48,190 nt of DNA, from the NCBI RefSeq assembly GCF_006376615.1, contig NZ_VEXQ01000025.1:1-48190 (forward strand), written 5' to 3'. Positions 43,045-48,190 of this stretch are shown here, piece after piece. The notes under the pieces are model-generated. The model did not search any database, was not told the DNA's origin, and saw only the letters and a list, made by a program, of their open reading frames with translations. The position numbers were made by a program, and so were the translations under genes. The stretch's first letter is position 1. Each line of letters opens with the position of its first letter. The DNA comes from Buttiauxella sp. B2 (GTDB lineage Bacteria; Pseudomonadota; Gammaproteobacteria; Enterobacterales; Enterobacteriaceae).

Positions 43045-43986
43045 ATGTTAGACAATGTATTAAGAATTGCCACTCGCCAAAGTCCATTAGCACTTTGGCA
43101 AGCACATTATGTCAAACAGCGCCTGGAGGCGTGCCATCCCCAGCTCACGGTTGAACTGGTGCCCATGGTTACGCGTGGCGACATCATTCTTGATACACCG
43201 TTGGCGAAAGTCGGTGGCAAGGGATTGTTTGTCAAAGAGTTAGAACTCGCCCTTCTTGAAGGACGAGCAGATATCGCCGTGCATTCCATGAAAGATGTGC
43301 CGGTAGAGTTTCCTGAAGGCCTGGGCCTGGTGACTATTTGCGAGCGTGACGATCCGCGCGATGCTTTTGTCTCCAACAATTTCGCAAGCCTGGATGATTT
43401 GCCAGCAGGCAGCGTAGTAGGCACATCAAGCCTCCGCCGCCAGTGCCAGATTGCTGAGCGTCGCCCGGACCTTGTCATTCGATCATTGCGTGGCAACGTT
43501 GGCACCCGTTTGGGCAAGCTCGATAACGGTGACTACGACGCGATAATTCTCGCTGTTGCCGGACTTAACCGTCTTGGTTTGCAAGAGCGCATACGTTTCG
43601 CCCTACCCGCAGAAGTTTCTTTGCCAGCAGTAGGCCAGGGTGCTGTGGGAATCGAGTGCCGTCTTGACGACGAACAAACTCAAGCATTGCTCGCTTCGCT
43701 TAACCATGACGAAACAGCAATCCGTGTTAGCGCCGAACGCGCCATGAATATGCGTCTTGAAGGTGGATGCCAGGTGCCGATCGGCAGCTATGCGGAGCTG
43801 AATAATGGCGAACTGTGGCTACGCGCATTAGTCGGGGCACCAGATGGTTCTGTTCTGGTTCGCGGTGAGCGTCGGGGTAAACCAGAAAATGCAGTCAGTA
43901 TGGGTATTTCCCTTGCTGAAGAGCTTTTAGATAAAGGCGCTCGTGAAATTCTGGCTGCGGTTTATGACGGGGATGCTCCGGCATGA
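43045..43986 (+). CDS. hemC: porphobilinogen deaminase HemC
   Basis: Polymerises four porphobilinogens to hydroxymethylbilane. The 313-residue protein has the family start [15 protein letters not shown], the catalytic Asp in [11 protein letters not shown] and the cofactor-binding Cys in [15 protein letters not shown], which carries the dipyrromethane. Divergent from cyaA. First gene of hemCDXY, and it overlaps hemD by four bases. Confidence 0.98.
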   Translation: MLDNVLRIATRQSPLALWQAHYVKQRLEACHPQLTVELVPMVTRGDIILDTPLAKVGGKGLFVKELELALLEGRADIAVHSMKDVPVEFPEGLGLVTICERDDPRDAFVSNNFASLDDLPAGSVVGTSSLRRQCQIAERRPDLVIRSLRGNVGTRLGKLDNGDYDAIILAVAGLNRLGLQERIRFALPAEVSLPAVGQGAVGIECRLDDEQTQALLASLNHDETAIRVSAERAMNMRLEGGCQVPIGSYAELNNGELWLRALVGAPDGSVLVRGERRGKPENAVSMGISLAEELLDKGAREILAAVYDGDAPA

Positions 43987-44723
43987 CCATACTTGTCACC
44001 CGTCCTTCCCCAGCAGGAGATGAATTAGTGAGCAGACTACGCGCACTAGGACAGGTGGCGTATAGTTTCCCACTCATTGAGTTTTCCCCCGGTAGGCAGT
44101 TGGACAAACTGCCTCAGATGCTGACAAGCCTATCTGAAGGCGATCTGGTATTCGTGCTATCGCAGCACGTCATACATTATGCCCACCCGCAATTAAAACA
44201 GAATGGTATAGCCTGGCCTGCTAATCTTGCCTGGTTTGCTATTGGGCGTACAACTGCATTAGCGTTTCACACAGTAAGCCATATTCCGATTCTCTATCCA
44301 CAAGATCGGGAAACCACTGAAGTCTTGCTACAATTACCTGAATTACAGAAAGTTGCCGGGAAACGAGCCCTCATTTTGCGCGGCAATGGTGGCCGTGAAC
44401 TGTTAGGAGAAACTCTGGCAGAACGCGGTGCTGACGTGACTTTCTGTGAATGCTATCAAAGAAGTGCCAGAATTTATGATGGTGCAGAAGAAGCTTTTCG
44501 CTGGCGCGAGCGTGGAGTTTCAACGCTGGTTGTAACGAGTGGCGAAATGCTGCAACAACTTTATGCACTCATTCCTGAATGGTACCGCAAAAACTGGTTA
44601 CTCCACTGCCAGCTTCTGGTTGTCAGTGAGCGTCTGGCAGACTTGGCCCGGGATTTGGGCTGGCAGCATATTCGGATCGCCGATAACGCAGACAATGACG
44701 CGCTGCTTCGCGCGTTACAATAA
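43983..44723 (+). CDS. hemD: uroporphyrinogen-III synthase HemD
   Basis: Cyclises hydroxymethylbilane with inversion of ring D. The 246-residue protein has two similar alpha/beta domains, starting [17 protein letters not shown], with the conserved [11 protein letters not shown] and [11 protein letters not shown]. The four-base overlap with hemC couples their translation. An ERIC repeat begins just after its stop. Confidence 0.96.
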   Translation: MTILVTRPSPAGDELVSRLRALGQVAYSFPLIEFSPGRQLDKLPQMLTSLSEGDLVFVLSQHVIHYAHPQLKQNGIAWPANLAWFAIGRTTALAFHTVSHIPILYPQDRETTEVLLQLPELQKVAGKRALILRGNGGRELLGETLAERGADVTFCECYQRSARIYDGAEEAFRWRERGVSTLVVTSGEMLQQLYALIPEWYRKNWLLHCQLLVVSERLADLARDLGWQHIRIADNADNDALLRALQ

Positions 44724-44727
44724 ACTT

Positions 44728-44852
44728 TGACCCAAAATAATTCGAGTTGCAGGAAGGCGGCGACGCAATGAATCCCCTGGAGCTTACTCAAGTAAGTGAC
44801 TGGGGTGAATGAGCAAGCCAATGCACATGCGGCATGAAGTATGAAGGGTATA
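44728..44852. repeat. ERIC element (enterobacterial repetitive intergenic consensus)
   Basis: About 125 bases containing AATAATTCGAGTTGCAGGAA at the left, a central palindrome GAATCCCCTGGAGCTTACTC / AAGTAAGTGACTGGGGTGAA, and CACATGCGGC...GAAGTATGAAGGGTATA at the right. These correspond to the conserved ERIC core, including both classical ERIC primer sites. Ends are approximate. It lies between hemD and hemX and ends 17 bases before the hemX ATG. Confidence 0.92.
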
Positions 44853-44869
44853 CAATATGGGATGCCACA

Positions 44870-46045
44870 ATGACGGAACAAAAGAACACCTCCGCCATGG
44901 TTGAAGAGACCACACCAGCAGTGGAAAGCGCACCGCTTCCAGAACAACCACCACAAAAAAATCGTAGTGGCATTGCCGGAATTGCACTGGGTGCGATAGC
45001 CATTGCTATTGCTCTTGCGTTAGGTGGCGGTCTTTACAGTTATGGTAAGCATCAGGTGGCAGTGCAAAACACCACCAGCGAAGCATTGGCAACGCAGTTA
45101 ACGGCTTTACACAAACAGCAAGAACAACAGCAAATTGCCCTCGAAACGACCATCAAGCAGCAAGCAACCGCTCTGGATGAATCAAATCGTCAACAGGCGA
45201 ATCTGGCACGTGAGCTCGATGAAGTGCAGCAAAAAGTCGCTACCATTTCCGGTAGTGATTCGAAAACCTGGTTGTTGTCTCAGTCCGATTTTCTGGTGAA
45301 ATTGGCCGGGCGAAAATTGTGGAGCGATCAGGATGTCACTACAGCTGCAGCACTTCTGAAAAGTGCTGATGCCAGCCTTGCAGATATGAACGACCCGAGC
45401 TTGCTTCCCGTTCGCCGTGCACTGACAGATGATATTTCTGCACTATCCGCCATTACTCAGGTCGACTACGACGGGATTATCCTCAAGCTCAATCAGCTTT
45501 CTAGTCAAGTTGATAATCTTCGCCTTGCGGATAACAACAGCGATGACACACCAATGGATTCCGACGATAGCGAGCTGTCCGGCACCGTTACTGAATGGCG
45601 TCAAAACCTGACCAAAAGCTGGCACAACTTTATGGATAGTTTCATTACTATCCGTCGCCGTGATGAAACTGCGGTTCCGCTTCTGGCACCGAATCAGGAT
45701 GTATATCTACGTGAGAATATCCGTTCGCGTCTGCTGGTTGCCGCGCAAGCGGTTCCGCGCCATCAAAACGAAACCTATAAGCAATCGCTGGAGAATGTTT
45801 CCACTTGGGTCCGCGCTTATTACGACACTAACGACAGCGTAACCAAAGCATTCCTTGATGAACTGGATTCTCTCAGCCAGCAAAGCATCAATATGGATGT
45901 TCCGCAGACACTGGAAAGCCAACCTCTGCTGGAAAAACTGATGCAAACCCGAGTTCGCAATTTGCTCGCTCAACCGGCAGCAAGCGCCAACCCCCCAGCT
46001 GAAACCGCGCCTGAACAGGCTCCAGCAGCGACTCAAGGAGAATAA
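44870..46045 (+). CDS. hemX: HemX (uroporphyrinogen-III C-methyltransferase-like membrane protein)
   Basis: Operon partner of hemD, of unproven enzymatic role. The 391-residue protein has a cytoplasmic Pro/Glu-rich start, one transmembrane helix at about 34-58, a glutamine-rich coiled coil (about 75-130), a conserved globular domain ([25 protein letters not shown]) and a Pro/Ala-rich tail. The start chosen is ATG 44870 ([10 protein letters not shown]), which matches E. coli. The open frame extends 12 codons into the ERIC element. The ribosome binding site is poor. Confidence 0.92.
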   Translation: MTEQKNTSAMVEETTPAVESAPLPEQPPQKNRSGIAGIALGAIAIAIALALGGGLYSYGKHQVAVQNTTSEALATQLTALHKQQEQQQIALETTIKQQATALDESNRQQANLARELDEVQQKVATISGSDSKTWLLSQSDFLVKLAGRKLWSDQDVTTAAALLKSADASLADMNDPSLLPVRRALTDDISALSAITQVDYDGIILKLNQLSSQVDNLRLADNNSDDTPMDSDDSELSGTVTEWRQNLTKSWHNFMDSFITIRRRDETAVPLLAPNQDVYLRENIRSRLLVAAQAVPRHQNETYKQSLENVSTWVRAYYDTNDSVTKAFLDELDSLSQQSINMDVPQTLESQPLLEKLMQTRVRNLLAQPAASANPPAETAPEQAPAATQGE

Positions 46046-46047
46046 GC

Positions 46048-47244
46048 ATGATTAAAGTCTTATTGCTCTTTCTGTTGTTGATCGCCGGGATCGTCCTTGG
46101 GCCGATGCTTGCCGGGCATCAGGGTTATGTTTTGATTCAGACCGATAACTACAATGTCGAAACCAGCGTCACAGGCCTTGTGATCATTCTGATCCTGACC
46201 ATGGTGGTGTTGTTTGCCATTGAATGGGTACTGCGCCGAATTTTCCGCACAGGTGCTCGTACTCGTGGCTGGTTTGTTGGGCGTAAAAGCAGCCGTGCAC
46301 GTAAGCAGACTAAAGCTGCTTTGCTAAAACTGGCTGAAGGCGATTACCAACAAGTTGAGAAACTGATGCTGAAGAATGCCGATCATGCAGAACAGCCGGT
46401 AGTGAACTATCTATTAGCCGCCGAAGCGGCCCAGCAGCGCGGTGACGAAATTCGTGCCAACCAGCATCTGGAACGCGCTGCCGAGCTGGCAGATAACGAT
46501 CAGTTACCGGTTGAGATTACCCGCGTGCGTTTGCAACTTGCCCGTAACGAAAACCATGCAGCGCGCCACGGCGTGGATAAGCTACTAGAAACCTCACCAC
46601 GTCACCCGGAAGTGCTGCGTCTTGCAGAAATGGCATATGTACGCACCGGGGCATGGGGATCGCTACTCGATATTTTACCTGCAATGGACAAAGTGCAGGT
46701 TGGCGATGAAGCCCACCGTGCGGAGCTTCAGCAGCAAGCCTGGATTGGTCTGATGGATCAGGCGATGGCGAATCAAGGTAATGATGGGCTGAAAACCTGG
46801 TGGAAGAATCAAAGCCGTAAAACGCGACATGAGACTGTGCTACAGGTCGCCATGGCGGAGCATCTTATTGAATGTGCCGATCATGATGCCGCTCAGGAAA
46901 TTATTCTGGATGGTCTGAAACGCCAGTACGATGAGCGTTTGATATTGCTGATGCCACGTTTGAAATCAGGTAATCCGGAGCAACTCGAGAAAGCCCTGCG
47001 CCAGCAGATTAAAACACAAGGTGATCGTCCGTTGTTGCATAGCACACTCGGCCAGTTACTGATGAAGCATGGCGAATGGCAGCAAGCAGGCGAAGCTTTC
47101 CGCGAAGCCATCAAACAACGTCCTGATGCCTTTGATTACGCATGGCTGGCTGACTGTCTGGATCGGCTCCATCAACCAGAAGAAGCGGCTTTAATGCGCC
47201 GTGATGGTCTGCTGTTAACCCTGCAAAACAATCCTAACCCGTAA
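46048..47244 (+). CDS. hemY: HemY (TPR-containing haem-operon membrane protein)
   Basis: Inner-membrane protein with two N-terminal transmembrane helices (about 1-22 and 40-62) and a cytoplasmic HemY_N/TPR region of repeated helix pairs (ALLKLAEGDYQQVEKLML, HSTLGQLLMKHGEWQQAGEAFREAI). The 398-residue length equals E. coli. Thought to support the haem pathway at the membrane; unrelated to Bacillus HemY oxidase. Two bases separate it from hemX, and a terminator follows. Confidence 0.94.
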   Translation: MIKVLLLFLLLIAGIVLGPMLAGHQGYVLIQTDNYNVETSVTGLVIILILTMVVLFAIEWVLRRIFRTGARTRGWFVGRKSSRARKQTKAALLKLAEGDYQQVEKLMLKNADHAEQPVVNYLLAAEAAQQRGDEIRANQHLERAAELADNDQLPVEITRVRLQLARNENHAARHGVDKLLETSPRHPEVLRLAEMAYVRTGAWGSLLDILPAMDKVQVGDEAHRAELQQQAWIGLMDQAMANQGNDGLKTWWKNQSRKTRHETVLQVAMAEHLIECADHDAAQEIILDGLKRQYDERLILLMPRLKSGNPEQLEKALRQQIKTQGDRPLLHSTLGQLLMKHGEWQQAGEAFREAIKQRPDAFDYAWLADCLDRLHQPEEAALMRRDGLLLTLQNNPNP

Positions 47245-47250
47245 TACCCC

Positions 47251-47274
47251 AGGGCGATATCCTTCGCCCTTTTT
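47251..47274 (+). terminator. intrinsic terminator of hemCDXY
   Basis: AGGGCGA pairs with TCGCCCT around a six-base loop, followed by TTTT. It begins six bases after the hemY stop. Confidence 0.85.
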
Positions 47275-47285
47275 CCTTCCTCAAT

Positions 47286-47492
47286 ACAAAAAAAAACACC
47301 TGCCAAACGGCAGGTGTTAAAACAGGTCTGTAAGACAACTAAGTGGTGCTTCACTCAACGTTATGTCCATGGTGTTGGATGAGGTCTGAAAGACGACATC
47401 TGTCGGTGGACGATAAGCACCGTAATCGGCTCTGCCGTCATTCCTGGGTTTATGAAGCCTAAGCAAACATAAGAAGTGGAATGAGCATCTAC
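47286..47492 (-). ncRNA. glmZ: small regulatory RNA GlmZ
   Basis: The minus strand starting GTAGATGCTCATTCCACTTC matches E. coli GlmZ along its length. Matching blocks include ACGGTGCTTATCGTCCACCG, ACAGATGTCG, CACCATGGACATAACGTTGA and GTGAAGCACCACTTAGTTGT, and the ACAGACCTGTTTTAAC 3' region. It ends in a strong terminator, a 10-bp stem AACACCTGCC/GGCAGGTGTT with an AAAC/GTTT loop and nine T residues (47318-47286). The predicted full length of about 207 bases equals GlmZ. GlmZ activates glmS translation with Hfq and is inactivated by RapZ/RNase E unless GlmY competes. Confidence 0.92.
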
Positions 47493-47503
47493 AGATATAT
47501 TAT

Positions 47504-47519
47504 TGCACGATGTGTGCCA
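47504..47519 (-). promoter_or_regulatory. sigma-54-type promoter of glmZ
   Basis: TGGCACACATCGTGCA has GG and GC separated by ten bases, the invariant -24/-12 geometry, with one mismatch to the TTGCA half. The GlmZ 5' end at 47492 is about 13 bases downstream of the GC, as expected. An overlapping sigma-70 -10 (TAATAT, 47502-47497) is possible, but its -35 is poor. Confidence 0.7.
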
Positions 47520-47583
47520 GCTTTGAATTCATTCTTCCACGGAATAAATAATTGCACAAAATACATAACGTTAGATGTTCCGC

Positions 47584-47712
47584 TGTCGGCAAAATTTGAT
47601 TCTTCCCACTACTATAAATAAAGCGATGCAATGTCTCTTATTGGCGACACATAAACACTATTTATTATTTTAATATTATTATCATGTAGTTATAAGTCTC
47701 CCAATGGCGACA
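47584..47712. promoter_or_regulatory. GlrR-like activator sites upstream of glmZ
   Basis: TGTC-N10-GACA occurs exactly at 47632-47649. A near match AGTC-N10-GACA is at 47695-47712 and a half match TGTC-N10-GATT at 47584-47601. The GlrR response regulator recognises TGTC-N10-GACA upstream of glmY/glmZ. The sites are about 100, 148 and 211 bases upstream of the GlmZ start, suitable for a sigma-54 enhancer. Confidence 0.65.
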
Positions 47713-47787
47713 ATAAAATTCTAAAAGGCGCAAAGAAGAGACAAAGCAGTAATGAAAGAGTATTGAGATGTTCAAAATATAAATGCA
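47713..47787. other. A/T-rich stretch with no recognised gene
   Basis: Between the outermost GlrR-like site and the distal tRNA-side terminator the sequence is A/T-rich and I see no convincing ORF or structured RNA. It is most simply the far upstream part of the glmZ control region. Confidence 0.5.
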
Positions 47788-47815
47788 AAAAGGCCAATCC
47801 GAAGATTGGCCTTTT
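47783..47815 (-). terminator. distal intrinsic terminator downstream of the tRNA genes
   Basis: On the minus strand AAAAGGCCAATC-TTCG-GATTGGCCTTTT is a perfect 12-bp stem closed by the very stable C(UUCG)G tetraloop, followed by TGCATTT. It lies about 175 bases beyond tRNA-Pro. Confidence 0.85.
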
Positions 47816-47958
47816 CTAATGTGGTTGGAGAGGGAAGATAACTCGTCGTTACTGCGTGACGTCCCTCTACGGGTCGTTGCTACAGCAATGCTGTCTCGCT
47901 GCGCTCGGCTCAAACCTCCCACCCGGAGCTTCTTCACCTAATAAACTCCAGATGCAAA
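47816..47958 (-). other. unexplained, comparatively GC-rich stretch between two terminators
   Basis: This stretch is flanked on both sides by minus-strand terminators. It contains short inverted repeats (AGAGGGA/TCCCTCT; ACAGC-ATT-GCTGT). A segment GGCTCAAACCTCCCACCC (47907-47924, plus strand) resembles the T-arm region of the neighbouring tRNA-Pro gene. The open frames through it look spurious. It could be a trailer, a small RNA or a decayed tRNA/attachment remnant. Confidence 0.4.
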
Positions 47959-47982
47959 AAAGCCCGCGAATAAGCGGGCTTT
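47955..47982 (-). terminator. proximal terminator after tRNA-Pro
   Basis: On the minus strand AAAGCCCGC-TTATTC-GCGGGCTTT is followed by further T residues (TTTGC). It starts nine bases after the tRNA-Pro CCA end. Confidence 0.85.
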
Positions 47983-47990
47983 CTTTAAAT

Positions 47991-48067
47991 TGGTCGGCGA
48001 GAGAGGATTCGAACCTCCGACCCACTGGTCCCAAACCAGTTGCGCTACCAAGCTGCGCTACTCGCCG
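47991..48067 (-). tRNA. proM: tRNA-Pro (anticodon TGG)
   Basis: A 77-base cloverleaf on the minus strand. The acceptor arm starts CGGCGAG and ends CTCGCCG-A-CCA. The D-arm contains AGCTTGGTAGC, the anticodon loop is TTTGGGA (anticodon TGG), and the T-arm contains GGTTCGAATCC. CCA is encoded. In E. coli proM is the last gene of argX-hisR-leuT-proM, the same order and orientation as here. Confidence 0.96.
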
Positions 48068-48104
48068 AAATACTGCTTTTACTTCTTATTACTTAACCTA
48101 GAGA

Positions 48105-48190
48105 TGGTGCGAAGAGAGGGACTTGAACCCTCACGTCCGTAAGAACACTAACACCTGAAGCTAGCGCGTCTACCAATTCCGCCACCTTCG
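48105..48190 (-). tRNA. leuT: tRNA-Leu (anticodon CAG), cut by the window edge
   Basis: The minus strand reads CGAAGGTGGCGGAATTGGTA and continues with the D-arm, the anticodon loop region GCTTCAGGTGT (anticodon CAG), a long type II variable arm (GTTCTTACGGACGT), T-arm GGGTTCAAGTCCC and an encoded CCA. Comparison with the 87-base E. coli gene shows only the first G lies beyond the window. It is 37 bases upstream of tRNA-Pro and co-transcribed. Confidence 0.95.

Noticed and set aside
47665-47937. A 90-codon minus-strand open frame downstream of tRNA-Pro.
   Set aside because: It runs through an intrinsic terminator and the glmZ control region and has no recognisable domain or good ribosome binding site.
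47856-48101. An 81-codon plus-strand open frame across the tRNA-Pro gene.
   Set aside because: It is the antisense of a tRNA gene and its terminator; the protein is a translation artefact.

Overview
The window is a core-chromosome segment of a member of the Enterobacteriaceae that is not Escherichia itself. Gene order and protein sequences follow the E. coli rrnA-trkH-fadBA-tat-ubi-metE-recQ-corA-uvrD-dapF-cyaA-hemCDXY-proM segment almost gene for gene, in inverted orientation. Three things differ from my memory of E. coli K-12: a metal-ligand-substituted hemB lies between rfaH and tatD, nothing resembling aslA/aslB lies between hemY and the tRNA genes, and an ERIC element sits between hemD and hemX. 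I cannot name the genus from this sequence alone. No insertion sequence, prophage, CRISPR array or toxin/defence gene was recognised.

Layout, left to right. 1-180 is the promoter/leader region of an rRNA operon that runs off the left edge (minus strand). 181-4165 (minus) holds hemG, trkH, yigZ and pepQ. 4359-7721 (plus) is the FadR-controlled beta-oxidation operon fadBA, convergent with fre and ubiD. rfaH (plus) is divergent from ubiD and converges on a long minus-strand block: hemB, tatD, tatC, tatB, tatA, ubiB, ubiJ, ubiE, with rmuC and udp upstream. dlhH (plus) converges on metE, which is divergent from metR. Then come bioP, yigL and pldB (minus), rhtB (plus), and rhtC, recQ and pldA (minus). 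yigI and rarD (plus) converge on corA, which carries a long regulatory leader with a small upstream ORF. Next are uvrD (LexA box) and the tightly overlapping set yigB-xerC-yigA-dapF-lptM (minus). cyaY (plus) converges on cyaA (minus), which is divergent from hemCDXY (plus). The right end has the small RNA glmZ (minus) with a sigma-54-type promoter and GlrR-like sites, then terminators and tRNA-Pro(TGG) and tRNA-Leu(CAG), the latter cut by the window edge.

Functional themes: haem synthesis (hemG, hemB, hemC, hemD and the operon partners hemX, hemY); ubiquinone synthesis (ubiD, ubiB, ubiJ, ubiE); membrane and envelope work (tatABC, pldA, pldB, lptM, rfaH); DNA repair and recombination (recQ, uvrD, xerC, rmuC); transport (trkH, bioP, rhtB, rhtC, rarD, corA); and regulation (cyaA/CRP, metR, glmZ).

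The least ordinary signals are the corA leader (an 18-codon UUG-start ORF whose ribosome binding site is perfectly complementary to a downstream hairpin), the glmZ promoter region with dispersed TGTC-N10-GACA sites, the zinc-ligand-free HemB, a perfect 10-bp inverted repeat between ubiD and rfaH, and an unexplained stretch between two terminators downstream of tRNA-Pro.
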